A stretch of 64,000 bases of DNA. Origin: Haemonchus contortus (taxonomy: Eukaryota > Nematoda > Chromadorea > Rhabditida > Trichostrongylidae). The stretch covers positions 33,448,468 to 33,512,467 of the forward strand of contig LS997563.1 of NCBI GenBank assembly GCA_000469685.2, read 5' to 3'. Shown here piece after piece: positions 37,085-49,119 of this stretch. The translations under genes were made by a program, and so were the position numbers. How positions within the stretch are numbered: the stretch's first letter is position 1; each line of letters begins with the position of its first letter. Below the pieces are notes generated by a model, which worked only from the letters and a program-made list of their open reading frames with translations, had not been told where the DNA came from and did no database searches.

Positions 37085-38170
37085 ACCATAGGGTATAGCT
37101 AGCAGCTCGTGCCACTTCTGTCCACTTCCTATACAAGCGGCGGTACTGTTTGGTGAATTCCTCAGATGTTGCAGGTTGGTAAACGGACCTGTCCTGTAAA
37201 AGTGAATGAACCTTTGAAAAAAGATCTTTCCAGAATAACTTTGGATGCTTCATTAGCACAACTTCTAACAGGTTAGCGTGGCGTTATAGCTAGAAACCAC
37301 CACTAATACTCATTTCACTCCGAATAACTTCGCAATATTCGGATTTTCACCCAACTCTTTTCTTAGTTCGAGAGCAAAATGTCCAAGTGTGGAGCTGCAA
37401 CTGTCCATGTTGGCCTTGTTTATATCAACTTTGGAACTTCGGCTGCATGCAACGAACAAAATTTTTTGAGATTATAATTACGCTCCACTCTTCACTCGTA
37501 TTCACTTTCAGAGAGAAGATGCTACAAAGGCAATACACGACACGGTCATGTTGTTCTGGAGATCTTGGTGCAGTCATGTTAAATCGATGTATGAGATGGC
37601 CATGTTTCAGTAGTACAAGAAGGGGTGAAACTTTGATTTCAGTCCCCGGGTGATGAACACTTGCATCGGTATCTACACAGTCACTAAGAAGTAAACATCA
37701 ATCGGGTGATGATTACGGTGCTGGCTAGTTGCGCGACTGATATTACCACAAACTAGGCTGCGTTTTTGGATTAAGAGCCGAGACCTGTGCGTAAAACAGC
37801 TCACAGTTACAGAATTGCTGTCATTTTGTACTTCATGAATGCGTTTTACACTTGTAGATCAGTTCTGGTTTAATTAATCGGTTAGATTCGTACGAGTCAC
37901 GAAACAATCTCAAAACTTACTGCACAATTCAATCAATGTGGCAGAAACACATCCTAAGAGAAACCTTCTTTTTTAGCTTTCATTTCCCTTCGCAGCTTAC
38001 ATAACATACCTTGGTTTCTAGCTCTATCGTAGTGAACCTCAATGTAAATGCTTTCGTCTTTACTGAACTGCCTCCGTATAGAGGGCTGATGCTCCTTCCT
38101 TGACATCAAACAGCCACGAAGGTCGTATCAAGTGGACATCTGCATCTTTAGATAAAAGGTGATTCAGGCA
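37085..38170 (-). CDS. Candidate exons of an ankyrin-like gene, possibly decayed
   Basis: Exon-like minus-strand blocks are: 38060-38160 with LLSKDADVHLI and EGASALYTEAV; 37540-37660 with SPLLVLLKHGHLIHRF; 37320-37450 with LGHFALELRKELGENPNIAK; and 37085-37192 after TTTACAG with SEEFTKQYRRLYRKWTEV. The first two resemble ankyrin repeats. The last two join in phase if the donor is GGA|GTGAAA. I could not link all exons, and stops follow some blocks. The region has no counterpart in copy 2 of the duplication. Confidence 0.3.
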
Positions 38171-39349
38171 ACTAGGAGTGATTCAATCTGCATGAGCTTG
38201 ATCGCAAGGATCCAGCCACATTTGTTTATATTTAGTTAATTGTTTCTGCGTCCGATTCCATGCGCTTCGATGATGCTTATAGACATTCTAAACGTAATAT
38301 TAAAAAGCAGCATGGTTTTCTAAGAAAAATGATCGCCTCATGAAAGGCTTAGGAAGAGGCAAATAACTGATCAGTCTCTGCTTGAAAAGTGTTCATTATA
38401 TTGAGGCTCAATCTAGAGCAATAAACCGCTGCAGGGAGAGAAAAATAGTACCGTAAGCAGGAGTTTTTGCCTCTTCGAGGACTCTCAACGTTTTGAAATA
38501 CCTAAAAAATCTCTTAATGATAGATATTTTGTTTACCATCATATCTATCATCCAATAAGGCAGGTGATCGATGCTGCATCTTCAGCTGGTACGGCTACAG
38601 CCTGAGGTCCTACTCTGAAGCGAGGTGTGCCGAATGAAGTTCCAGAAAAAAACGAAAGGTTTCTCGTAATTGTACGGTACCGGCTCCCCTTCAACTTCAC
38701 CGGCTGAAGGGGTTTGTCATCATTCTAACACTGAGTGTCATGGGGAGGGGGTGATAGACTTTGGTGATAACTCGTTGATTTGCCTTCATAGGTAGAGAGC
38801 ACATCCAGCAGTGTTCTTACCGATCTCTATGTTTGAAGAGCTGTGTTCTTTCTCAACCTAAAACCACCACTTTTATTTCTCTACATTCCAAATCTGCCAC
38901 CCGTTTTCTCAGAGAAAATTTCAACCCTCTACCCCTACTGCTACCCTCCCCACTTCTTCGAATATTATGTAGATCATACCTTTTGGTAAAAAATACTTTT
39001 CTGATCAGTGGGAAAAATAGTGTTTACAGCAATGGTCGCTCTCGATTTTCAGAAGGAGGCAATATAAAGAATGTCTGTGGCTGTCTATTTTCTAGTAGGG
39101 TTCAGTATCAGGCTGTGCATCAAATTATTAGGTTGAGTCATAAGTTCTCGAGCAATGTGATAGTGATGACTTCTTGAGATCATAATCGGGAAAGAGATGA
39201 CGAAAATGGACGCGCGAGGCATCGTTAGATAGAGAATAAGAAGCTCTTTGAAATACTATCTGACTTACCCACCTAACTTCTTTCCTGCAATCATGCCCAT
39301 GCCTTCAAGCCGTCGCAACTCGATAGAGAATAAAAAGCTCATCTAAATA
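38171..39349. other. No gene recognised; possible lone mariner end
   Basis: Only short frames without motifs are present. Near 39127 the sequence TTATTAGGTTGAGTCATAAG looks like one terminal repeat of a mariner, but I do not see its partner. Confidence 0.3.
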
Positions 39350-40265
39350 TTGGGTTGTAACACAAGTTCGTAGAGTTTTTTTCACAAAGATTTATTTGAA
39401 CCAAAAAACAATAATCATAGTAATAAGTTAACCAATGATGTATCCTCCGTTACTGTTCACACCTCCTCCCATCTCTCGACCAATTTGTTGATGGCGATTC
39501 GCCAAAAAGCGGCCGTTGTGGAGTCGAAAAACTTGTTGAGCCAGTTTTTAAGAGCCCCTTCGCCATCGAAGGTAACACCCCTCATTTGGTTCAACATAGA
39601 GCGGAAAAGGTGATACTCGGCAGGTGCAAGACCAGGAGAGTGGGGTGGATGCTGAAGAACTTCCCATTCAAGCTCTTGAAGTGCTGTTTTGTCGACTTGA
39701 GCAATATGAAGCTTGGTGTTGTCGTGAAGCAAGATGACTTGACCTCGTCTATAAGGTCTTTTCAGCCGAATGGCCTCATTTACACTGTTCAGCTGGGCAA
39801 TGTAGACTGCCTTGTTGACAGTAGCATTTCGTTCGAGCAGTTTCCCAGTGCACCATGCCTACCCAGTCCCACCAAACGCAGATCATAACCTTTTTTTGGG
39901 TGAAGATCTTGCTCGACTCTCGGCTTTGGCGCCTTTCCTGGGGCCACCCACACCTTTCAGTGGACACACCTAAGACACCTTCCCCGTACACACTGCATAT
40001 GTCCCGAGCGGTTTCGGCTGCTTTTTTGACCTCGACGAAAAGCAAAGAAAAGCAGATGTCGAAAATGCTAATTTTTTCTTCCTAGATATTCCATTTGTGG
40101 GCCCGAAAAAATACGAACAATTAAATTATCCTAAAAACAAATAAAATAGTTTTGTAGAGGAGAAAGAGCTCTTTCGTATGAATGTATACACTATGCTGAA
40201 AAACAAAATAAATCGTTGTAAAATAACTCTAACGCAAAACTCTACGAACTTATGTTACAATCCAA
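39350..40265 (-). mobile_element. Internally deleted mariner, 916 bp
   Basis: Inverted repeats TTGGGTTGTAACACAAGTTC and TTGGATTGTAACATAAGTTC are flanked by TA at 39348 and 40266. On the minus strand a helix-turn-helix N-terminus (CSVYGEGVLGVST) jumps directly to the catalytic segment KKVMICVWWDW. In another frame follows the C-terminal part with SPGLAPAEYHLF and a HDNTKLH motif. The deletion and frameshift make it inactive. Confidence 0.85.
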
Positions 40266-40284
40266 TACATACTATCAACACACC

Positions 40285-40560
40285 TGACCATCTCCTGCGC
40301 TTGAGCGTGAGGAGAGAAAGTGCCATGTCGGCACGAAAATCTATGTCATACTGCTTCAAAGCATGAGGCACCCATCGACCGAGCTTTCGCACCTTGCCAA
40401 TTGACTTAAATCCACTAATAATTGTAGACTGACACCTAAGTGTGACTGCCAGTTCACGAGTAGTTCATACGGATCGGCTTCCACCTAGCTCCGCAGCACC
40501 TCCAAATCCAACTCCATTGAGCGTCCCGGACGTCCCGGACGGACGAGGACGACCAGCCCC
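40285..40560 (-). mobile_element. Fragment of a second mariner transposase
   Basis: The minus strand encodes RELAVTLRCQSTIISGFKSI followed by GKVRKLGRWVPHAL, the linker part of mariner DNA-binding domains. It lies just outside the right terminal repeat of the 39350-40265 element and is not part of it. The rest of this second copy is not seen. Confidence 0.6.
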
Positions 40561-40579
40561 TCCTTACTTGAAACAAATG

Positions 40580-41510
40580 CTACTTTCCCAAAGCCAGAAT
40601 TCATCGGAGGACCAATAGGACATGCAAAAGGTATCAAAATGAGCCGACATCTATGCTTATGATTGGAAGCCCCGTTCTGTCCTTGTTCATCTTAAAAACA
40701 ACGACCCACTGAAGGTTCAACTGGTAGGCAAAAAGAACCTTGAATGGTACACACAAATGTTGTCGAGTCATAATGACACAAATGCCTATGTCAATGAAGC
40801 TTCTTTTTTCTGTGGATATATCATTGAATGAGAACCCAAGATTATTAGCGGTAAGATAAGTTTTGCCAAGAGTGATGTTGAAGCAAAGAGAATCTGTCAC
40901 CCTTCATTGAATCGCAAACATCGCTTGGTAGTGGTCGTGATCTAATAGCAAAAAATGTACCAATTTTCATCTCCTTGAAAATTAGTACTCTTAATCGGTC
41001 CCTAGCACTGCAATCACCCTTCTTGTCGAATGGAACATATGAAAGATCCAAAGCTAAATCGAAATAACAAAGGCGTTGGTATTTAATTGATGAGTGGATC
41101 TTGTTCTCTGAGGCCCCTTCTATCGCCAGTGTTCCGATCCTGCCTCCTTTACTCCTATCAATTTGGAACTGTCCATGCCCACGGGATCCGGAGTTATGAA
41201 TTTCTGCTTGAACCCTCATTGCGCGGAAACTCCACCCCTGTGTGTGGGCTCCGGTTCGGCCACCTACCATGAGTGTTCCTATCACGCAGGCTATATTCCT
41301 ACCAAGTTTGAGTACCCTATTTCCAAATTGACAACTTTCACGCAAACCCTGCCCCCCGTTGGCGGGGTACGGTCCCGCCACCCATCATAAGTGTGCCTAT
41401 CCTGCTGCGCATACTTCTAGCAAATCTGAGCCTTTCGGTCCGCGGGGACAGGAGTTATGATTTTGCGGTCGAAAAAAACACACACACACGCGAACACCCA
41501 GACATTGGCA
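40580..41510 (-). repeat. Helitron-like repeat element, second copy (truncated)
   Basis: The segment TTCATTGAATCGCAAACATC and following text match 34300-34500, and 41090-41470 holds diverged monomers with GGGGACAGGAGTTATGA. The CA-rich stretch is short and the TATATATAGTAGGATA end is missing. It abuts copy 1 of the segmental duplication near 41511. Confidence 0.6.
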
Positions 41511-42467
41511 CGTCATACAGTAGCGCTCAAGTATTCGGCGGAATTCTTCTTCAGTGATACTTTTCAGTCGTAACTTCTTTCCTACTGGATCTAATCATGC
41601 GCAATTCCAATACGTGTAGCATGGGTGTATTGTGAATATTTACCACCACTGACCTGCAATCTGATGATGTTCCAGATATCCCAAAGTGTTTGAACTCAAA
41701 AACAACTGGAAAGACAGACATTGGTCCTTCTTGGATTTCTTTCCTTTTTGCAGTGACTTAAGTGTACGAGCGATATCGCCGAAAACAGTAGAGAGGAATG
41801 ACGCACATAAGGTGCGAATAACTGCAGACGTCACTAACTTCGTTTCAGCGAAGTATGCTACCGCAAAAACGCTATGGTCCCAGTTATGTGGGTACTGCTG
41901 CTCTGCCGTCAAACAGAGTTCTGTGGTGTGAAATATGCTTCTGTTAAACATATCAAAATTTCGCGCGAATTGCTCCAGTAAGAAAAAAGTTATGAACGAT
42001 AAAGAGTGAAAGCGTTTGGCCAATACTCTTTAGCGCTACTGTATATGATGAATATTACTCCACTAAAACAATAGAGACCGGATATCAAACACCGTTGTGG
42101 TCGAGTTGAAGATAATTGTGTTGTGAATTGCCACATAAATTTATGGTCTGACACCCACACAATTACACGCACATATACATATTAGTTATTGCTAGTCAAA
42201 AGTCACTGCTATCGAGGAAGGTTAGTCCCTCTGAAATCCCAAAATACTCATAGCCGTCGTCGAGCAGGTAGATTGCATTGTGGTAGATTAGGATAAACGT
42301 CGTGGTGCGGTTATCCTACTGGTGCAATCTTTCAGTCATCCATAACGCCACTTTCCTCCTCTACAAGGCTAAATACCCCGACTAATGTTTTGCTCTAGAA
42401 TCATTACTATTCTGGGCCTTGCCGCTATCAGATAACGCTCGATGCGCTCTGAAATTATAGTGCTCTA

Positions 42468-43723
42468 CAGGGTGCGCCATAAATATGGTAACAAAGGAAT
42501 TGGGCTATAGAAATTGCAGTTCATATTGATACATATTGAATTTATGTGAATTATTTACTATTAATCGCATCTACAAAACTAACACATGGTCATCTTATAT
42601 AGCCGTCTCCTGCACTAATAGCTCGAAGACGCTTTGGCTACTCCTGGACGGTGGCACGAAGACCTTCTTGAGCCTAGGCTTTTCTTCGATGATGTCTTAG
42701 AAGCAGCTACAGCGGTGCGTTATGAAGCGCGGGCTTCCCTCTCCATTATGGACTTCATCCGACGATCCATCGCATTGTGGCCCGGGAAATTCGTAGGAGG
42801 AATGGAAGCTAAGGTAAATTTGCGAACATCCCCTCAGAACCAGTCTTGATCTTTTCCCTTTCGTGAGCATTTGCGCGGTAGATTTCAAATCTTATCACTG
42901 AAAAAATCTTTGACCCTCAGCTGCATCTTTTCATAGAAATCCTTTCTAAAGGGCTCTGGACTTAACTTCGTACTTTATTTCGACCAAAATTTGTGATATC
43001 GCTCTGATGGTAGTGATTCTAGCCCAGACCAAAACATCATAAAAGAGAAAAATAGGCTTCGGGAGGCGATCTGACTCTTTTCAACGGCTTCAGACTCGTA
43101 GTGTGGAATATACGTATACTTTGGAGACCTCAACTTTTCTTCCACGCTGAACACCCTTTAGTCAGAAAAAAGTGTGTCGAAGCGCGTGCCTCGCGCAAGT
43201 AGCGCACGGCATTTGTTATTACTCTTCAACTTCTTAAAAGCTTATGAGGCTTTCGAATCTTATTTGGTTACAATTGTATTTACTTGGGGTAGAATCTTCT
43301 CATTGGAGTAGAACATACAAACAAATCAGTGGTCATTTTTCTCGTATTCTGCAGGTTTATAGCGTACTCCTTCCCAAGCAATTCTATTCGGAAAAGGAGT
43401 TGTATGTGAGGCAAGTCAACCGTGTTGACCTGTCTACTCATCGCGACCTGTCTACTCATGGCGATTCAAAGACTGTCTTTTCGGGAAATATTTAAACGTG
43501 GAGCAATTCCGGAAAAGGACTCACCAAATGCGCGCAAAGACGGAGCGGTTGGTGGATATCTGCGAGGCTACACTGTTTTTCGAAATTTGACGAATTCAGC
43601 ACACCAAAGTAGATAAGTGGGCTAAGGTATATCATAAACATAAGAAAGGTATAGATTTGGAAGGACCCTCCAAACAAGGAAATCAGACGTCCGAAAAGTT
43701 GTTACCATATTTATGGCGCACCC
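42468..43723 (-). mobile_element. Tc/mariner-type element with 24-bp inverted repeats
   Basis: Ends AGGGTGCGCCATAAATATGG and its reverse complement near 43700-43722 lie inside TA dinucleotides at 42466 and 43724. Near 42600-42660 the minus strand resembles the C-terminal end of IS630/Tc transposases (RATVQE, then PKRLRA-like, then a GGYI-like end), with stops. Copy 2 of the duplication lacks this element near 53880, giving an empty site. Confidence 0.75.
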
Positions 43724-44444
43724 TACCTAGCAAGACTTCTTTATCTCTGTTAGAGCTGTAGGAAGACGTGAAAAGACGTGCTTATCCACTGCCATGTTCA
43801 AGTTCCATTGCCTACATTGAACAGAAGATTTGTTAACCTGACAGCTAATTGTCCAACAATATTTTCTTTTATCCGCCATGGAGAGGCAACTCCGCCAGCT
43901 CCAGTGCCCATTTCGATAGAACTTGCGATTATCCTACAAATTTTCCTTTCAAAATTCTCATGATTCGAAGCCTTTTCTATTTTTCCAGCGGCAGCATTTT
44001 TTTGTGGAAAATTGCGATAGGATAATTCTTTTTTGCTGCCGTGTTCCGTTCTTCTGTCTCAGATCTTAACAGATGGTGATTTCAAAAGACCGCGATCCCT
44101 CACTTGAACATCCTAAGACGAACGAGTGATTTTCTTAGCCTAAAGGCCTTGTTCAAAGGGTCGCTTAGAGGGTCATAGTGAGTAGCACACGCTGGGGGGC
44201 TTAGCAGTTTCTCTGAGTTTTATATGAATGCATGGGAACTTTAGTTGCCTTCTTACAACCTCATCGGTCTATTGAGCTTTACAGCTTTTGGTTCGATGAA
44301 TCGCCCAAATGAATCACTCAAGGTGCTGAATCACTTGGAGTAGTGCTGTTGCGCAAAAAACCACGTAGCATTACAGTTTCTGCTCTGACTCGTTTCAGAA
44401 CGTAGTTTTATGGTTGAGGTTCCTCCAGTTTCACTTGCGCTAGG

Positions 44445-44840
44445 CTATTTACAAACATACCTATTGTGCTGTGCCATTGATAGTCGAACTTTCACCTTCT
44501 TAATATGTATGAAGTCAACATCACAAGGTCCGAAGAGGGTTAATATGAAGCCACTTTTATAGGCTTTCATAGGGAATGAAGAGAATCGATGCGAATGATC
44601 GAAGCCGAGATTGCATGAGGGGTATAAAAATAGAAGTGTAGTCATCAACAAATTGTCAAGAGCAGCAACAAGTATGTGCACGGGTGAAATTAAGCTCCAC
44701 GAATCATGACGTTTGGCTGGTGCGATAGCTGCTGCAAATAACCATATTGTGAAGACAGTGCACAATATCATGGCAAGCTTCATGCCTGCCTCGAAAAGAA
44801 CTCTTTTCAATCCTATTTGAAGCGGGTTGTATCTTAACAA
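44445..44840 (-). CDS. Unidentified multi-pass membrane protein exon or ORF
   Basis: The 131-codon frame contains two clear hydrophobic segments, LAMILCTVFTIWLFAAAIA and HILVAALDNLLMTTLLFLY, separated by a polar stretch with KRHDSW. It lies just right of the end of duplication copy 1. I do not recognise a family. It could be one exon of a transporter or receptor gene. Confidence 0.35.
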   Translation of the reverse strand: MLRYNPLQIGLKRVLFEAGMKLAMILCTVFTIWLFAAAIAPAKRHDSWSLISPVHILVAALDNLLMTTLLFLYPSCNLGFDHSHRFSSFPMKAYKSGFILTLFGPCDVDFIHIKKVKVRLSMAQHNRYVCK

Positions 44841-44871
44841 GTTTCAAAAAAGTCGTTAGTTGCTACACGTA

Positions 44872-44960
44872 CGCATTCAATACGCTACTACGGTTCTGAC
44901 TACTACGGTGCGCATGTCCTTCACTCAGACCGGACCGATTAACATCCCGAGACTTCAATC
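44872..44960 (+). repeat. SINE-like fragment (tail part)
   Basis: ACGCATTCAATACGCTACTA and the following CCGATTAAC-CCGAGACT match the tail of the copy at 10768-11040 (ACTCATTCAATACGCCACTA, then TTGATTAACGCCTAAGACTC). The tRNA-like head is absent. Confidence 0.55.
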
Positions 44961-45129
44961 TATCCCTTTATTTGAGAAAATTTTCGTTCATCGAACCTTG
45001 AAAGCCTTCAGACGGTCAGGATAGATTTTTTTGGCTTGTCAAGAAGTTTTTTGCATAAATCTCTCTCAGTTTTTTTTGTGACGACTCTAAATTTAGAGTA
45101 TGTGCTTCTGTAGACAATGGTCGGATAAC

Positions 45130-46001
45130 TATTGAAGTCGGGCAGCCAGGCTTCCCTCCTTCTTATGAGTGTTCGCCCGGCTACGCCGGGCGTTCCTCCT
45201 TCTTGTGAGAAATTTGCTACGCGTAAAGAATACTTCGGATTCTCCTTTTTCTCTCAAAGCTCTACACCCTCAGTATTAGCCCCAAATTAATACCGATTTT
45301 TCTTTAAGCCATCTTCGCTATGTCCGAATGGAACATCGCATACTATCACAAAGACGATTATTCAGAGAAAAAAGTATTCAGATACTTCATCGCGGCTGAG
45401 TCTACTATGTTAGCTACCATCAATGTTCCCAGCCGACTCCTTGCGTCCTCAAGTTTCAACGGTCTGGGTCCGAACTAACAGTATTTATTCACGCTAGCCC
45501 TTCGGGGCGGAGTTTAGTCTTCCAACCTATCATCAGTGTTCTCATCCTGCCTCCTGTATTCCTAGGAAGTTTGGTCGCTCTAGGTCCATTTTGACATTTC
45601 TCTGTAAGCCCCGCCCCATAAAGGAGTTATGAGCTTTCGCCCAAACCCCGCCTACTGTGGGCGGAGTCCGATCTTGCCATCCACCATGAGCGTTTCCAAC
45701 CTGCCGCCTGTACTCCTACCTATAGGTGTTCCCATCCTATCTTGGGTATTCCCAATAAAATTTGGACGCTCTAGGTCCACGGGAACAGAAGTTGCAACTT
45801 TCCGCTCAAACATTCATTTCGCACAAACCCGATCCCTGTGGGCGGGGTCCGGCCCCGTCACCTACCATTAGTGTTCCTATCCAGCCGCCTGTACTCCTAC
45901 CAAATTTGGACTCTCTAGGTCGACGGGAACCGTAGTTATGAATTTCCGGTCAAACACACACAGACACACACACATACACACACACACGCACACACACGGA
46001 T

Positions 46002-46038
<37 letters not shown>

Positions 46039-46106
46039 GTGGCAGACGGACAGACAGACAGACAAACCATCAGAAATACTTATCGCGTTATATATAGTAG
46101 GATAAC
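45130..46106 (-). repeat. Helitron-like repeat element, third copy
   Basis: On the minus strand it begins ATCCTACTATATATAACGCG, followed by GTCTGTCTG-type and GT-type simple repeat (45958-46075). Two or three monomers with GTTCCCGTGGACCTAGAGCG (the + strand has GGTCCACGGGAACAGAAGTT) come next, then unique sequence and a perfect hairpin GCCCGGCGTAGCCGGGC near 45177. It sits just before copy 2 of the segmental duplication. Confidence 0.6.
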
Positions 46107-46517
46107 CTAGGGCACCATCCCTTTATCATTTTTTATAGGGGAACAAAAAGGCTTGATCTTCTAAGATCCAGTGCTGACCTCAACAGTATCAACATTATTG
46201 TGAACTTCTGAGAGTGAATTCATTTATAGCGCAGCTTCGAATTTTTTTTCAAAATATTTCATGCAGAGTGTTGATGCTCGAGGAAGAGGAAATATCAGTG
46301 AACGCTCAACTTCTGTAGTGCTTTTCTACTTCGACATTTGGTTACATACAATCCTTTTTTTGTAAGACAAAACTTTTAACACAACAATGAACGGGCAAAT
46401 GCCCAAAGAAACGAAGGAATTTATTCAGCAACACGTTAGCAGAAAAACCGAGGAAGCCCTCAATAATTAATAAGAAAGCTATTCTTTCTGATACTGATCG
46501 TTCTCTTATATAACTTT

Positions 46518-48497
46518 CTAAAATGCTGGAAACAGGCTCTCTGCCAGGGGACAGCTACTGTTAGTTGTATTTCTTTCCAGAGCGTACATTTCTGCGTCAG
46601 GATCATTCGTGTATGAGTGTGGTTCTTCCGATGTCTTGAAGAAATTGCATTGGAACTGAAAACTGTGATTAAAGGTTGACACACGAGATGCTCTAAAAAT
46701 CGGACATTAGCTATTAGGTTGAGTAGAAAAATTTGATCGGCTTTTCATTCTTCACTTTAAAAAGTCTTATTCCCATTGAAAGAGGATCTCAATTAGTAAT
46801 ATAGTCTCCATCGTTGTGCTAAACATACGTCTAACGAACCGGCAGTTTCTTGACTCCTGAAGCCTAGAAGGGTGGCGGCCGCAATTTGAAAAAGCTGGAG
46901 ACCTCATTTTTGAGCTCTGGGCAGTCATCAAAATTTATATCGCGGAGGTGATGTTTCAGAGCAAGAAACAAACGGTAATCAGACGGAGCGAGACCTCGCG
47001 AATAAGTAGAATGGGTTAGCACTGCCCATCTAAGTTGGGCAATTTACTGACAAAATAGTTTCGCAACATGCGGTTGAGCGCTGTCGTGAAAAAAGCAAAC
47101 ATTTTCACGCTGCGGACGCTTCTTTCGAACAACGTTGGCCAAACTCTGTAGCTGAAAAGCGTAAATCTCGGCGGTCACGGTGGAGCCCTCAGTAAGTTAT
47201 CGAATGTAGAGCATTCCCTGAGAATGTCCACCGACGACACAGTAAAACCTTCCTCGGACATAGTCTACTTCTCTGCTAGTCTTGGAGGTGCTTCGTCATG
47301 AGGCACCCGTGGGCTGAGATACGCTGACCCTTCTGGATGCACCACAGATATTTGCGACAGCCGTCGGTGGATTATGCCCTTACAGTGATTCCTGATAGAC
47401 GATAGCTCTCAGACAGCTTCGGACGCCAGTTGAAGGTTGAAGTCATTTATGCGAAGCACTTCCAAGGGGATGCTTATATATCCTTTTAAAAATACAGGTT
47501 AGGCATCGGTCTACCATAACCCATTACGAAGTCCTTCCGAGCGGTCCTACGTAAAAAGGGACGAAGGTCGATCAAGACTTTTTACTCAACCTAATAGAGT
47601 TCATTGTTGCTTCTGAGCTCGTAATTGGTGCATACGGATAGTTTACCACGATACAACGCCAACGATAATACTTATAACTAAGCTGATCATTTCAGCACCA
47701 AAACCAAACCATCTAAATTACAGAGAAAGGGTCACTTTTGTTGGCAAATGGTACAACAGCCCCATTTCGAAAGTGATTCAAAAGTGGCTATGATTGTGTT
47801 CCCTAACCAGCCACTGCATTGAAGCTGCCTTCGCATTTTGATTCGGGGACTGATCATGTTTTCGCCTTCGGATACGGTCACGCAAAAGCTTTTGATGTAC
47901 CACCCGAATGAAACTCGGTCAACGTTGTGAGGTAGTATCCCTTCTCCTTCTTCTTTTTCTTTGAACAGAAGCGAGTTTACAACCATTCGCAACGATCCAC
48001 ACCATCGGTGGCAGCTGAGCAATTGCGTATATTTTAAGAAAATATCATAAGCTTGCTTCACACAAAAGGAGAATATTCATCAGATCGACCTGTTGATAAT
48101 ACAGTAAAAACTCGGGTAGCCGGACCAAAAATATGGACCTTTTCTATGGAGAGCTAATTACCCTTCAAGATAAATGATAGATAAATATGCAGATACTAAC
48201 AAGAAGTTGCCAATGAAGTACAATATTTCCCTAGTCAGCTATTTAATACTGCTCTGTTTACACGCCCGTAAACAAAGCGTTGTATAATCTCTTCTTTGCG
48301 CAAGTACAAAAACTTGTCACCTTTTGCGCCTCGTTTACGATGGCAACGTTAACGCACTCTGGGATTTCCTCGAGGCACATCTTCAGACAGGCGCCACGAC
48401 TGCTTAAATTCGTCGCCTTGATGTAAGAAATATGTGACGTATATGTATTCTCACGGATGAGAATTGCTTTGAATGTGCAGAAAAGCATTTGATTCAC
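46518..48497 (-). CDS. PAN/apple-domain-like gene, copy 2 exons
   Basis: The exon at 48321-48497 (59 codons) has RGACLKMCLEEIPECVNVAI; the terminal exon at 46518-46655 (46 codons) has CNFFKTSEEPHS and ends PLAESLFPAF. Lengths and splice sites equal those of copy 1. Here the first exon begins with GTG after the acceptor, not ATG, so any start must lie upstream (for example the frame with ESLLKQSNDQFAVAAEVYG at 48900-49050). A mariner sits in the last intron, and the middle exon region carries an 8-bp insertion relative to copy 1. The gene may be decaying. Confidence 0.45.
46714..47594 (-). mobile_element. Mariner, 881 bp, with degenerate transposase
   Basis: Inverted repeats TTAGGTTGAGTAGAAAAATT and TTAGGTTGAGTAAAAAGTCT lie inside TA at 46712 and 47595. 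On the minus strand the transposase reads HDSAQPHVAKLFCQ, a stop, and then GLAPSDYRLFLALKHHL, with further stops. The site without the element is preserved in copy 1 of the duplication (single TA at 25721). Confidence 0.9.
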
Positions 48498-49119
48498 CTA
48501 AAAAGGCTTTGATTCCGATATGATTTCACAACGTTATGGGGCGTGCATAGCTATTTGATTAAATTGAGACCCCGACTGTGGTCGGAAATGAGGTAGCGGC
48601 ATGGGCTAATGCTCGTGCTGAGTAAAATTTTGTATCAAAATCAAAAGCATCTCAAGAAAATTGGTGACCAAGTTCCAAATATTCTACCATCGTGTAATGT
48701 CCTCAAATTGAAGTGGGATCAGCACCTGGAAGTATAACATTAAAGTGCGTCAACGTGGTAAAATAATGTATACCTATGGTGGATAACATGGATTGGTGCT
48801 CATCAAGAACTAATGATAGATAGGAAGAAAAAGAGGCTTGACGCTGCTTTTTTTGTTCTAACAACACCGCCCTATCTTTGGTTTGATTTGGTTTGTGGGT
48901 GCGGTATGTTGAGTTAGAATGCCGTGATTCCACAACTACAGACAAGCTCATCATGACTCTTGAATCCTGCCGAATCCCATAGACTTCAGCAGCCACAGCA
49001 AATTGGTCATTTGATTGCTTCAAGAGACTTTCTCTTACAGTATGGTTCACTAATTTTTCCTTCTTTGCTTCCCACCAATGCTTTACTTAGACTTCTTTCT
49101 GAACTTTCCTTGATATCAG

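Larger units (their letters stand above)
25253..44225. repeat. Segmental duplication, copy 1 (interrupted by insertions)
   Basis: Blocks 25253-27212, 35236-36815, 41511-42465 and 43726-44225 match, in the same order and orientation, blocks of copy 2 at 46244-54410. The match starts near TTTCATGCGGAGTGTTGATG (copy 2 TTTCATGCAGAGTGTTGATG). Identity by eye is about 75-85 percent. The gaps are a Helitron-like element containing a BEL/Pao retroelement, an unmatched 4.7-kb stretch (36816-41510), and a Tc/mariner element at 42468-43723. Confidence 0.85.

Noticed and set aside
45877..46065. Cys/Val/Ser-repeat ORF (SVCLSVCL type)
   Set aside because: It is a translation of the CA/CAGA simple repeat.
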